DNA from: Deltaproteobacteria bacterium UBA5205
Lineage (GTDB): Bacteria > Desulfobacterota > Syntrophorhabdia > Syntrophorhabdales > Syntrophorhabdaceae
Length of the DNA stretch: 52,806 nt
NCBI GenBank assembly: GCA_002412715.1
Contig: DHVP01000036.1
Span: 98,644 to 151,449, forward strand
Reading direction: 5' to 3'
The notes below the pieces were generated by a model. The model was not told the origin of the DNA. It ran no database searches and saw nothing but the letters and a program-made list of their open reading frames with translations. Made by a program: the position numbers and the translations under genes. Shown piece by piece: positions 14,976-23,593 of the stretch; position 1 is the stretch's first letter, and every line of letters begins with the position of its first letter.

Positions 14976-15461
14976 ATGGAAATTGGACGCGCCATCACAG
15001 AACGGGCGGAGATGCTCGAAAATACCTCACTCAGCATGGAATTTACCTGGGCTGAACTTCTCGACCTGTCCCGTTATATGGGTACCATGAAGTATAAGAA
15101 GGGGACCACCGTCTTTGAGGAAGGCGACAGGGATATCTTTATGTGCGTCGTCGTGAAAGGCGGCGTCAACATAATGAAGAGAGATGAACATCTCGCTGCA
15201 AAACACGTCACCGCGATAGGGGTAGGGAAGGTCATAGGCGAAATGTCGATGATCGACGGCAACCCGCGCTCCGCGGCCGCCATCGCCGCGGCGGATACGA
15301 TCCTCGTCACGCTGTCAAAGGAAAGCATGGATCTGTTGTTCAAGGAGAAGCCCTATGTCGGCCTGAAACTGCTGAAGAAGATAGCCTTCTCCATGAGCCA
15401 GAGACTCCGCCAGACGACAGGCGTCCTCGTTGACTATCTGGAAAGAGGCCAGTTGCTGTGA
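14976..15461 (+). CDS. cyclic-nucleotide-binding domain protein
   Basis: The 161-aa protein consists of a CAP-like effector domain (about residues 22-140) without the helix-turn-helix of Crp/Fnr regulators. Marks are the KGTTVFEEGDRDIFMCVVVKG strands and the phosphate-binding cassette IGEMSMIDGNPRSAAAIAA, which keeps the Glu and Arg used to bind cNMP. A C-terminal helix (VGLKLLKKIAFSMSQRLRQ) is the usual lever helix, here ending the protein. It probably senses a cyclic nucleotide or another small ligand and acts by protein contact. A GAGGAGA site precedes the ATG. It is monocistronic after the glnK terminator and converges with the radical SAM gene. Confidence 0.85.
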   Translation: MEIGRAITERAEMLENTSLSMEFTWAELLDLSRYMGTMKYKKGTTVFEEGDRDIFMCVVVKGGVNIMKRDEHLAAKHVTAIGVGKVIGEMSMIDGNPRSAAAIAAADTILVTLSKESMDLLFKEKPYVGLKLLKKIAFSMSQRLRQTTGVLVDYLERGQLL

Positions 15462-15492
15462 AACCGGCGGCGTCCATATCGGAAAGGTTCAC

Positions 15493-16983
15493 TCATGATT
15501 TTAAACATACCTTTTTTGCCACCTTGCGGAAGTGCTGTCCGTAAACCATCAGAGTGATAACCTCGGGAAAAGATCTTCGATAGAACAACAGGGTTTTGAC
15601 AAAAAGCCTCCAATAGTACCACTGGGTCTTGCCATTCCCCAGGATTCCGATATACAGGATGGATTTCAGGAGGGCCTTGATCTGGCCTTTTGCTATCTTT
15701 TGCTTCAAGTAAGGGTTATGATACCGCAAAAATTGGGAGATCCTCTGGTAATAGGCCCTGGGGCTGTATATGGTCTTAATGATCCTTTGATACCCTTCGA
15801 TCAGTTTCATCCTGTCCATTTTGGAGACAAAGTTGATGCTCCCGTCCGTATTGTCCCCGGACGCAGTCAGTTCGAGGCGGTTCGCCTCTCTGAGCCTGTG
15901 CCAGAGTTTCGTATTCGGTAAGGCGTTCAGAAGTCCTACCATGGCCGTTACCACACCGCTTTCCTGGATGAACTTTATCTGCCTTGCAAAGATACCTTCA
16001 TCATCACTGTCAAATCCGACGATGTAGCCCCCCATGACCTCAATACCTGATGCCTGAAGTTTTCTGATGGCGGCTGTCAGGTCCCGGCTGCAGTTTTGAT
16101 TCTTTGAGCATTCTTGCAGGCTATCCTCGTTTGGCGTCTCCAACCCGATGAACACCTGCTTGAAGCCGGCTTCAACCATGAGATGAATGAGCGTTTCATC
16201 GTCGGCGATGTTGATCGAGGCTTCGGTGAAGAGATAAAAGGGGTAATCGTGGATCTTCATCCATTCGATTATGTGCGGCAGCATCTTCTTCACTGCAACG
16301 CGGTTGCCTATAAAGTTATCGTCCACAACAAAGAGGCTGCCCCGCCATCCCCGGTCATAAATCTTCTGCAATTCATCCAGGAATTGATCCGTGCCCTTAA
16401 GTCTCGGTGTACGGCCATACATGGCGGTAATGTCACAGAAGTCGCAATTGTAGGGACATCCTCGTGAGTACTGCACCATGAGGGAAGCGTAGTCCCTCAT
16501 GTCTATCAAGTCCCAGCGAGGAACGGGCGTTAAAGACAAAGGCGGGAAGTCGTTCGATCGATACACCCTGGCGGCCCTACCCTCTGCAAGATCTTTCAGG
16601 AATTGCGGCAGCGTCAGCTCTGCCTCGTTCAGAACGAGGTGATCGACGAGCGATAAGAGCTCTTCCGGGGCGCCGTTGAAGAAGGGACCTCCGGCCACGA
16701 CCTTTTTTCCCAGACGGCGGCACTCTCTGAGGACTGCAGCGACAGACTCTTTTTGTACGAGCATGGCGCTTATGAAGACGTAGTCCGCCCACTGGAGATC
16801 ACTGTCTCTCAGATTGTTAATGTTCAGATCTACCAGGCGAATGTCCCAGTCTTTCGGAAGGAGCGCCCCCACGGTCAACAATCCCAGGGGAGGGAAGGCG
16901 GCCTTCTTGGAGACGTATTTCAAGGCATACTTGAAGCTCCAGAAGGTGACGGGATATTTAGGATAGATAAGGAGTGCTTTCAT
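15493..16983 (-). CDS. B12-binding-domain radical SAM protein (DUF4070-like C-terminus)
   Basis: The 496-aa protein has an N-terminal cobalamin-binding-like Rossmann domain (residues 1-140, with VAGGPFFNG near 97-104), a radical SAM core with the [4Fe-4S] cluster motif CPYNCDFC (Cys176, 180, 183) and a C-terminal helical region typical of DUF4070 family members. Such enzymes use S-adenosylmethionine to start radical reactions, often methylations or lipid and cofactor modification; the substrate here is unknown. No His is seen in the DxHxxG position, so B12 may bind base-off without a lower ligand or not at all. The start was placed at the ATG at 16983, where the family N-terminus (KALLIYPKYPVTFWSF) begins; the ribosome site is weak. 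Confidence 0.88.
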   Translation of the reverse strand: MKALLIYPKYPVTFWSFKYALKYVSKKAAFPPLGLLTVGALLPKDWDIRLVDLNINNLRDSDLQWADYVFISAMLVQKESVAAVLRECRRLGKKVVAGGPFFNGAPEELLSLVDHLVLNEAELTLPQFLKDLAEGRAARVYRSNDFPPLSLTPVPRWDLIDMRDYASLMVQYSRGCPYNCDFCDITAMYGRTPRLKGTDQFLDELQKIYDRGWRGSLFVVDDNFIGNRVAVKKMLPHIIEWMKIHDYPFYLFTEASINIADDETLIHLMVEAGFKQVFIGLETPNEDSLQECSKNQNCSRDLTAAIRKLQASGIEVMGGYIVGFDSDDEGIFARQIKFIQESGVVTAMVGLLNALPNTKLWHRLREANRLELTASGDNTDGSINFVSKMDRMKLIEGYQRIIKTIYSPRAYYQRISQFLRYHNPYLKQKIAKGQIKALLKSILYIGILGNGKTQWYYWRLFVKTLLFYRRSFPEVITLMVYGQHFRKVAKKVCLKS

Positions 16984-17337
16984 CGTGTTCTCGCTTTGCG
17001 GGTCTGGACCCTTTATTTTGTTGCTCTGATACGGTTTCAACCGGTGGTTCAGGTTTCTTCCATATAATAGTACCATATTGGATACTCGTCTGCCTCCACA
17101 TTGCTGATTTTTTCCAGAAACCAGTGTCGTTACAAAGACAGACCGACGTCATGAGGGGGAGCGTCGAGGATAAATCGCAGATGGTTAGTGTCATCTCCTT
17201 CGGAAAGGAGTATACTATAAACACTGTCGATCTCATCTTCTTTGCTCCGCAGCTACACGTGATCGGCCGATACGGAATACAATCGCACAATCGCCTTTTG
17301 ATTCCTTACAGATTAACAGCCAATATAAAGGGAGTAA
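16984..17337. other. 354-bp divergent intergenic region
   Basis: The region separates the radical SAM gene (-) from a small coiled-coil gene (+). CTCCTT-CGGA-AAGGAG (17195-17210) is a 6-bp hairpin followed directly by TATACTATAA, a possible -10 element for the rightward gene, though no good -35 is present at the right distance. No gene is supported. Confidence 0.35.
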
Positions 17338-17682
17338 ATGATGACAAGCATCGCAGAGTTCATCAAAGTAAGAGAAAGCATCGAGGAACTTGCCAAACAG
17401 ATCACCCTCCTTGTCGAGCGTAAGACAGTCAAGGATGCAAGAGGACACCTCGATAATGCAAATCGCCAGCTTGAAATACTCAAGACCATGGTTGCCAACG
17501 ATACGCAGAAGATTGTCGAGAGCCGCCTGTCCGCGCAGCTTGGAGGCCTCGGGGTAAAGGTCGGAAAAATGGAAGCGAAAGTGCCCGCCAGAAAGAGGGT
17601 GGCGACGAAGAAGCCGGAAGAGACGCCGGTTAAACCAGAGATTACCGACGCACCTCAAATAGTTGTGTTCGAGCGCCCCTGA
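17338..17682 (+). CDS. small coiled-coil protein, unknown function
   Basis: The 114-aa soluble protein starts with tandem ATG codons after GGGAG. Residues 5-60 are a long amphipathic helix or coiled coil (SIAEFIKVRESIEELAKQIT...NANRQLEILKTMVAND). Residues 80-105 are a Lys/Pro-rich tail (ARKRVATKKPEETPVKPE) like those of nucleic-acid- or chromatin-associated basic tails. I do not recognise a family. It stands alone. Confidence 0.6.
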   Translation: MMTSIAEFIKVRESIEELAKQITLLVERKTVKDARGHLDNANRQLEILKTMVANDTQKIVESRLSAQLGGLGVKVGKMEAKVPARKRVATKKPEETPVKPEITDAPQIVVFERP

Positions 17683-18128
17683 AAGAGCGCTTCCGGCTCC
17701 ACACGCATAGTTGAATGCACTTGTTCCCCGGTCAACTTCGATGTCTTCCTGGCACGGACGTCCTCGTCTGTTTTGCCGGAAAAATCCCACCATACACACC
17801 GTCTATGAAAAGACGACAAAATTTCTATTACAACGATTACAAAACAATGATTGTTCGGGCGACAGACAAAGCGGAATCTTAATCATATTATGAAAGAAGA
17901 CCCTGTTTTGCGGGAATGCGCCGGGAAGATCGTGGCGATCATTGAGGCCAGGTGGTAAACGCCGGCGAATCGCGCTCTTTCAGCTAAGGAGTGCAATAAC
18001 CGAAAACCCGGCAACTCTCACACTGTTCGGTGGGTGTATTCAACCCGCCGGGAACAAGTATTTTCTTTTTGCACCCGGGCCCGATGGTGGGTGGGCCGAC
18101 AATTTTGAACATAACAGGAGGGATGACA
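17683..18128. other. 446-bp spacer, no supported gene
   Basis: Several short frames cross the stretch, but none has a ribosome site and plausible composition together. An AT-rich part (17800-17900) precedes the small membrane protein gene and may hold its promoter. The AGGAGGG at about 18117 belongs to the next gene. Confidence 0.4.
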
Positions 18129-18377
18129 ATGGGAATCATATCATGGATTGTCATGGGACTGATCGTCGGCTTGCTGGCGAAATTCATAATGCCCGGCAGT
18201 GATCCGGGAGGTCTCATCATTACTATTGTGATAGGGATAGTGGGAGCGTTTGTCGGTGGGTTTATCGGATCATGGCTGGGACTTGGAACTGTTACGGGAT
18301 TTTCTGTAAGGAGTTTGTTGCTTGCTGTCGGCGGTGCCGTAATCCTGTTGATAATTTACCGTACTATAAGGAGTTAG
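18129..18377 (+). CDS. GlsB/YeaQ/YmgE-family stress membrane protein
   Basis: The 82-aa protein has three hydrophobic helices with the family pattern GIISWIVMGLIVGLLAKFIM, PGGLIITIVIGIVGAFVGGF and a C-terminal helix ending IIYRTIRS. These small inner-membrane proteins (also called transglycosylase-associated proteins) are often stress-induced; their exact function is unknown. The ATG at 18129 lies 7 nt after AGGAGG. An ATG two codons earlier would be too close to that site. Confidence 0.88.
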   Translation: MGIISWIVMGLIVGLLAKFIMPGSDPGGLIITIVIGIVGAFVGGFIGSWLGLGTVTGFSVRSLLLAVGGAVILLIIYRTIRS

Positions 18378-18534
18378 ATAACCGGCCGCCCCTACACGTC
18401 GGTCGAGGATCCTAAGAAGGCCGGTATATCGGACACAATGATTCAATCCATGAAACCCTATGGGGGACCTTCGGCAAGATCAAGGATATGATCAGCGTGG
18501 ATTAATACGGGCATAAAAAAGGAGGGTCACATTT

Positions 18535-18840
18535 ATGAAAACCTTACTAATCGTTGCGGGAGCAATAATTCTCTTTTCTTCGCTTGTCTTTGCCGCCGGT
18601 CCGAAGACCTATCAGGTTACGGGCCCGGTACTGGAGATGAAGGATGATTCCATTACCGTACAGAAGGGCAAAGAGAAATGGGAGATAGCCAGAGATGCAT
18701 CCACGAAGGTGACGGGCGATCTCAAAACCGGGTCGAAGGTAACAATCGAGTATACCATGAAGGCAGTGACCGTCGAAGTCAAGGATGCAGGGAAACAGGC
18801 GAAACCCCCAAAGGCCGAACCGGCCCCTGCAAAGAAGTGA
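18535..18840 (+). CDS. small secreted OB-like protein
   Basis: The 101-aa product has a signal peptide (KTLLIVAGAIILFSSLVFAA) and a short all-beta domain: YQVTGPVLEMKDDSITVQKG, KWEIARDASTKVTGDLKTGS, KVTIEYTMKAVTVEVKD. It ends in a Lys/Pro/Ala tail. The strand pattern resembles small periplasmic OB-fold or DUF5666-like domains. AAGGAGGG precedes the ATG. It is followed by a set of strong hairpins rather than a gene. Function is unknown. Confidence 0.75.
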   Translation: MKTLLIVAGAIILFSSLVFAAGPKTYQVTGPVLEMKDDSITVQKGKEKWEIARDASTKVTGDLKTGSKVTIEYTMKAVTVEVKDAGKQAKPPKAEPAPAKK

Positions 18841-19337
18841 CGCAGGGAGATATCTTTTGCTGAACACAGTGGCTTTGGCCTGATGGCAAAGCCACGTAGT
18901 CTCACGAATCCCCGGGAACTTTCGATCCCGCTTTCGCAAGCGGGATAACAAAGAACCTATCACAGAAACCCGCCTCACAACGATAAGGGAACACCTTACG
19001 AACATCTACAGGATAAAAGCCCGCCGAAGGCGTGCAAAATGCGGCCTGATCCCGTCTTTCTAGGGATCTGGCCGCAATTCTTCTAAGGCTTTCTCCCCAC
19101 CCTCTCTTCTATGCCAGTGAGGAGCGCCAGCGACAAAACGGGCGTGAGACAGTCTTTTGCTGATCCATTAATACTGATTTCTGCTTTTCTTCTTAAATTC
19201 AAAGCACCCATGCGTGGTGGACGTCCTGTTCCGTTATGGTATGATTCTAAAGGAGAAGATGACAGAGGTCACTGCAGGAAGGCTCAAGGGGATGCGGGCA
19301 CTGTGTATTTCGTGGAGATAAGGGAGGATGGAGCACA
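18841..19337. other. gene-free stretch with three strong hairpins
   Basis: GTGGCTTTG pairs perfectly with CAAAGCCAC (18868-18894), and ATCCCGCTT pairs with AAGCGGGAT around a TCGC loop (18925-18946). TGCGGCC-t-GATCCC (19040-19053) pairs with GGGATC-t-GGCCGCA (19063-19076), 13 bp with one symmetric mismatch. The first probably ends the upstream transcript; the others may be terminators or dispersed repeats. A CGGGCGTGAGA near 19139 echoes the inverted repeat at 1650. Confidence 0.55.
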
Positions 19338-19580
19338 ATGATAACGAAAGAGAAGCTGCACAAAATTCTGCAGAAGGATTTGGAAGATACGGTTGAGGCT
19401 GCGATTGTTGCGGCTGCAAAGAAGAAAAAGGACTATTGCAAAGTCGATATTACAGGTATTGATGAGATGATTTCGGTGCCTGTTGTTGGAGAACTGCGTG
19501 AGGGAGGGTTTGATGTAAGGGAGGAAGAGGATACAGAGGGAGAACATTCCGGGAAAACATGGATGCATATTCGCTGGTAA
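19338..19580 (+). CDS. small protein of unknown function
   Basis: The 80-aa soluble protein starts at an ATG about 11 nt after GGGAGG. The N-terminal half is helical (TKEKLHKILQKDLEDTVEAA); the rest (VDITGIDEMISVPVVGELRE, then GGFDVREEED and a final MHIRW) alternates strand and loop. I do not recognise a family. The acidic run EEEDTEGEH and the terminal Trp are its only distinctive marks. Confidence 0.55.
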   Translation: MITKEKLHKILQKDLEDTVEAAIVAAAKKKKDYCKVDITGIDEMISVPVVGELREGGFDVREEEDTEGEHSGKTWMHIRW

Positions 19581-19846
19581 CTGCAAAAGAGCCACAAAGC
19601 GAGAAGACCCCACGTTGGCTGCAGGGACGCGGCACAGCTTTTCGTCTGTTCCATCTTATCGGCAAGCCTCTTTCCGGCAGCACTTACGGTACCGTAATAA
19701 CGCTCACCACGGTTCCCTTGTTTCACAGGTGACCCGCGATGTTCCTGACCTGTTGTTTGCATGAATGGGTTGTTTTTTCCGGGTCACCGTGCTACAGAAT
19801 ATCTGGGAGACGGCTTTTAACGTCTTGCCGCCAGGGGGGTTGCGTG

Positions 19847-21241
19847 ATGAATGAAAAACTCGTTCAGGTTTTTTCTCCCGGCTCCATAGCGGTTATCGGG
19901 GCATCCAACAGTTTTGATAAACTCGGATATCATGTGATGAAGAGCCTCGCCGGCAATTACCATGGGAAGATCTTCCCGATAAATCCGAAGAGCGACAGGA
20001 TCTGGAACCTCGCTTCATACCCTTCGCTTGAAGCGGTCCCCGGGGATGTCCACCTGGTGGTGATTGCCGTGCCTGCCCGTATGGTACCCGATACGCTTCA
20101 CGCATGCGGGCGCAAAGGTGTCAGGGGAGCGGTGCTGATCACGGCTGGTTTTAGGGAAATTGAAGATGACGGAGGCAGGGTCCTGGAGGAAGAGATCAAA
20201 GAGATCGCCGGACAGTACGGTCTGCCGATCATCGGGCCCAACACTTTTGGTTTTGTCAACCTGAGCTCCGGGGTAAACGCATCCTTCACGTCGGAGTTCT
20301 CAAGGATCGAAAGAGGGGGTGTTGCCCTCATAAGCCAGAGCGGGGGCATCTGCCATCTCTGCGGTTTTCTCGCAATCGAGCAGAGGATTGCGATGTCAAA
20401 GCTGATGAGCCTGGGAAACCGCTGTAACGTAGATTTCCCCGAAGTTTTGACGCACCTTGTCGAAAAAGACAGTTCCACAAGGGTGATCGCCCTCTACATA
20501 GAAGGACTCGATGATCCCAGGAGACTTCTTGATGCCGCAAAGTCGCTTCGTGGAAGAAAGCCCATCATCGTCTACAAAGCGGGAAAGAGCGAAAAGGGCG
20601 ATAGCGCCAGCCGGTTCCACACCGGTTCCCTTGCCGGGAACCATGCAATATGGAAAGGCGCGCTTCGTCAGGCGGGGATTCTCGAGGTCACCGGGACGGA
20701 AGAGCTGCTTGATACCGCGAAGGCCATCGATTCATGCAGCCTGCCCGGAGGGACTCGCATGGCCGTGCTTTCCGGCCAGGCAGGCCCGGGAATGATCGCG
20801 TCCGATGCCCTGGAGCCCGCGGGGCTTAAGTTATCGCGATTTTCGGAGGCCACCCAGCGGAGGATCAATGACCTCCTGCCGCCGATCGCGATTCGCACCA
20901 ATCCCGTGGATATGGGGCCTGCGTGGTATGATCCGAAGAATATTATCGCGATCTTAAAGGCGGTGATCGATGACGAGCACACGGACGGCGTTATTTTTCT
21001 TGCCATGTATGCGTCGGCCAACCTGAACCTGGCAGAGGGGATGGTTGAATACATGAAGGCCGCGCACCCATTTCAGAAGCCCGTCATCGCCTGCTTTACC
21101 GCTCCTCCCGGCATATGGGATGAGCCGATAGGGGCCCTCGACCGGAAGAAAGGGGTGGCGATCCTCCCCACGCCGGAACGGGCCGTCCAGGCCATGGCTA
21201 ACCTCTGGAAAGTCAGCTTTTTATCGAACGGCAGGGGGTGA
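19847..21241 (+). CDS. acyl-CoA synthetase (ADP-forming), alpha subunit
   Basis: The 464-aa protein has the domain order of the alpha subunit of ADP-forming acetyl/acyl-CoA synthetase: CoA-binding Rossmann domain (residues 5-100, SIAVIGAS), succinyl-CoA ligase-like domain 2 with GPNTFGFVN (130-138) and SQSGG (163-167), and domain 5. His258 in the FHTGSLAG motif is the expected phosphohistidine that carries phosphate between acyl phosphate and ADP. The usual Cys or Leu after GPN is Thr here. Such enzymes make ATP from acyl-CoA in fermentation or use ATP to activate acids. The ATG at 19847 (AGGGGG upstream) was chosen over a far-upstream start. It forms an operon with the beta subunit 5 bp downstream. 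Confidence 0.88.
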   Translation: MNEKLVQVFSPGSIAVIGASNSFDKLGYHVMKSLAGNYHGKIFPINPKSDRIWNLASYPSLEAVPGDVHLVVIAVPARMVPDTLHACGRKGVRGAVLITAGFREIEDDGGRVLEEEIKEIAGQYGLPIIGPNTFGFVNLSSGVNASFTSEFSRIERGGVALISQSGGICHLCGFLAIEQRIAMSKLMSLGNRCNVDFPEVLTHLVEKDSSTRVIALYIEGLDDPRRLLDAAKSLRGRKPIIVYKAGKSEKGDSASRFHTGSLAGNHAIWKGALRQAGILEVTGTEELLDTAKAIDSCSLPGGTRMAVLSGQAGPGMIASDALEPAGLKLSRFSEATQRRINDLLPPIAIRTNPVDMGPAWYDPKNIIAILKAVIDDEHTDGVIFLAMYASANLNLAEGMVEYMKAAHPFQKPVIACFTAPPGIWDEPIGALDRKKGVAILPTPERAVQAMANLWKVSFLSNGRG

Positions 21242-21245
21242 GAAC

Positions 21246-21893
21246 GTGGGATCATTGATACTTGGAGTAGAGGCCCTGGCCTTCCTCGAAAAGGAGGGGT
21301 TCCCCGTGCTCAGGAGCTTCCTGGCGACCAGCGAGGACGATGCTGCCGGTAAGGCGGCGGAGATAGGTTTTCCTGTAACGTTGAAGCTTTCATCGCCGGA
21401 CGTGATACATAAGACGGAGGCTGACGGCATACGGGTGTCGCTCAGGGATGAAAGTGAAGTGCGGCAGGGATTCAGACAGATTGTCGGGACCTTCACAACG
21501 GATCAACCGAAAAAGAGGCTCGACGGAGTTATGGTGCAGGCACAGGGGGGCGGCATCGAGGTTATCGTGGGGATGGCGAGCGATGAACAGTTCGGCCCGG
21601 TTCTGATGTTCGGACTGGGGGGCATCTTCGTGGAAGCAATGAAAGATGTGTCCTTCAGGCTAATCCCGATGGAAGCATACGATGCGAAGGACATGATGGA
21701 AGAACTGAAGGGGTACCAGGTGCTCAAAAGCCCTCGAAGCGGGTACGTTGATCTGCCGGCGGTTCAGAATCTCCTTCTCGGGATCTCACAGTTTATCACT
21801 CGTCATCCGGAAATCCGGGAGATGGACCTGAACCCCGTATTCGTCTCCTCTCATGGCGCCCGGATCTGTGACGCCAGGATAATGGTACTGTGA
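21246..21893 (+). CDS. acyl-CoA synthetase (ADP-forming), beta (ATP-grasp) subunit
   Basis: The 215-aa ATP-grasp subunit has FPVTLKLSSPDVIHKTEADGIRV (the nucleotide-binding strand and loop), DGVMVQAQGGGIEVIVGMASDEQFGPVLMFGLGGIFVE (central ATP-grasp) and the metal-binding end EMDLNPVFV. It pairs with the alpha subunit just upstream to bind ADP and complete phosphate transfer. The GTG start follows GGGGGTGAG. The length is typical of separately encoded beta subunits. The B3/4-domain gene follows after 36 bp and may belong to the same transcript. Confidence 0.88.
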   Translation: MGSLILGVEALAFLEKEGFPVLRSFLATSEDDAAGKAAEIGFPVTLKLSSPDVIHKTEADGIRVSLRDESEVRQGFRQIVGTFTTDQPKKRLDGVMVQAQGGGIEVIVGMASDEQFGPVLMFGLGGIFVEAMKDVSFRLIPMEAYDAKDMMEELKGYQVLKSPRSGYVDLPAVQNLLLGISQFITRHPEIREMDLNPVFVSSHGARICDARIMVL

Positions 21894-21929
21894 TGCTCCG
21901 CGATAAAGGTAGTTCAAGGAAGGAAAAAG

Positions 21930-22598
21930 ATGGCAGCAAAAATAGATTTTTCAATCTCGTCTGCTTATGAATCCAAATACCCCGGTGTGGCCTTCGGGTT
22001 GACCCTCGTCTCGGATTGCGGGCCCCCAGATGACAGTGCGGGGTTCGATCAATACAGGCGGAATCTCTTGAGAAAGATGAGAAAGCGGGAAACGCTTGCC
22101 GGAATCTCCGAGCGTATCGACATGTACGATCGGTTTTTTCAGAGCTTCGGATTCCAGTGTCCCCTGCCGCAGCATCTCAAGAGAACTATCAATAGCGGGT
22201 TCCCGAGGTACAACCTCATGGTCGATGCCCACTTCATGGCAGAGATGTGTGCCGGTATCCTGGTGGCGGTGACCGATTTTGATCGGATTGAAGGCAAACT
22301 CACGCTCGATGTGGCCCAGGGAGGGGAGACGTGCGTTGGAATGGGAGGCCGCCAATTCTTAATGACAGAAGGAGAGATCATACTCCGTGACGAAAAGGAC
22401 ATCATTTGCGTCCTTTGCCAGGGGGCGGATGAAAAGACAAAAGTCCGCGACGATACGCGCAACGTTCTTTTCTATTCTTACGCTGTTCCGGGTATTGACG
22501 GGGTCTATCTTAAAGAAGGATTGACTGTCGCCGCACAAACCATGGCCCAGTTTGGCGGGGGAAACATCGAAGGCCTGGACGTGCTCGCTCAAGGATGA
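21930..22598 (+). CDS. B3/B4 domain protein (PheT-like tRNA-binding fold)
   Basis: The 222-aa protein matches the B3/4 domain of phenylalanyl-tRNA synthetase beta subunits as a stand-alone protein. Visible marks are the RIDMYDRFFQSFG helix, the segment NLMVDAHFMAEMCAGILVAV (a family hallmark) and the strand IILRDEKDIICVLCQGADEK. Stand-alone B3/4 proteins may edit misacylated tRNA or bind other amino-acid adducts; the function is unproven. AAGGAAGG precedes the ATG. It is probably transcribed with the acyl-CoA synthetase genes. Confidence 0.85.
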   Translation: MAAKIDFSISSAYESKYPGVAFGLTLVSDCGPPDDSAGFDQYRRNLLRKMRKRETLAGISERIDMYDRFFQSFGFQCPLPQHLKRTINSGFPRYNLMVDAHFMAEMCAGILVAVTDFDRIEGKLTLDVAQGGETCVGMGGRQFLMTEGEIILRDEKDIICVLCQGADEKTKVRDDTRNVLFYSYAVPGIDGVYLKEGLTVAAQTMAQFGGGNIEGLDVLAQG

Positions 22599-22702
22599 CA
22601 CTGCCCGTCGAGAATCTTCTTGACATAAAAAACAGCTTTCCCTAATCTGTATTCTAAGCAGAAGCATTTTTTTCAGAAACAGCATTGAGGGGGCGAATCT
22701 TG

Positions 22703-23152
22703 ATGACATTATTAAGATTTTGCAGGGATATTCTGATCCTTTCAGGCGTTGCGGCGCTGGCGATGATACCACTGATAGCCGTATCGGCGGGTCCGCTTGA
22801 ATCGGTCGCAATCGATCCGGGTGCGACCATTGTTTACCCGGAAAAGACGGTCATAGTTCCCGCGAACGGTGCCGTAGGATCCGACATTTCCATTTCCAGT
22901 CGGGCTTTCCTCTCTATAGATTTTGCAGTTCAGCCGGGCAAACAAGTCACCTTGCTTGTCATTACAGACGCTCAAAAGCGGGAGATGAATGCGGGAAGAC
23001 CGATCACGGGGCGCCCGCGAGTTCGTGCACCCATCGATGGAACCGCCAGCCAATCACTGACCGTAAGCCAGGGAGGTTACTATGTTGCAATCCTTAATTC
23101 CGACTCGCAGCCCGTATCCGTCACCTATCGGGTATGCGCCCGTGCGTTCTGA
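22703..23152 (+). CDS. secreted beta-rich protein, first of a tandem pair
   Basis: The 149-aa product has a signal peptide (RDILILSGVAALAMIPLIAVSA) and a mature part of beta strands: FLSIDFAVQPGKQVTLLVITD, the QKREMNAGRPI segment and a final GYYVAILNSDSQPVSVTYRV. The next gene encodes a clear paralogue (GPL-S start, FFDVAVQSGKEVLLMVIT, YTVAMFP...VTMRAR), so the pair arose by tandem duplication. I do not know a family name; the pattern resembles a small jelly-roll domain. The ATG at 22703 has GAGGGGG upstream; a TTG six codons earlier overlaps that site. It is first in a four-gene operon of secreted proteins. Confidence 0.75.
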   Translation: MTLLRFCRDILILSGVAALAMIPLIAVSAGPLESVAIDPGATIVYPEKTVIVPANGAVGSDISISSRAFLSIDFAVQPGKQVTLLVITDAQKREMNAGRPITGRPRVRAPIDGTASQSLTVSQGGYYVAILNSDSQPVSVTYRVCARAF

Positions 23153-23591
23153 CCTCATTGCTCGCCGGTTTCTTCGGGCTAGTCGGGTCATTGCCGTCAT
23201 TGTCTGCGGACTTTTTCTTATGGCGGGCCAGGCTCTTGCCGGTCCTCTCGATTCAATTCCCGTCGGACCTTCGGATCGCATGCTCCTCAACCAGAGCGTG
23301 ACCCTTTCCGATAAAGGCGCGGCCTCGAACCTTTTCGTTCCCCAACAGGCGACGGTTTTCTTCGACGTTGCCGTTCAATCAGGGAAAGAGGTGCTGCTGA
23401 TGGTGATCACGGAGGATCAATGGCAGGCGATCAGCGCGGGCGAAAAGCCATCAGGCCAGCCGATTCTTCGCGTGACTGTCGGAGGCGTCGACACAAGATC
23501 CGTTAGCCTGCCGCGCGGGACTTACACCGTTGCCATGTTCCCCAGACAAGGCGCGACTCAGGTGACCATGCGTGCCCGAGCCAGGTATTGA
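23142..23591 (+). CDS. secreted beta-rich protein, second of a tandem pair
   Basis: This protein is a paralogue of the upstream one, with the same order of strands and similar length. The likely start is GTG at 23142, overlapping the upstream gene by 11 bp and giving a 149-aa product with an ordinary signal peptide (SRVIAVIVCGLFLMAGQALA). An ATG at 23082 would give a 70-bp overlap and an over-long N-terminus. Neither has a good ribosome site, which fits translational coupling. The stop codon overlaps the beginning of the third gene. Confidence 0.72.
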   Translation: MRSDLIARRFLRASRVIAVIVCGLFLMAGQALAGPLDSIPVGPSDRMLLNQSVTLSDKGAASNLFVPQQATVFFDVAVQSGKEVLLMVITEDQWQAISAGEKPSGQPILRVTVGGVDTRSVSLPRGTYTVAMFPRQGATQVTMRARARY

Positions 23592-23593
23592 AG

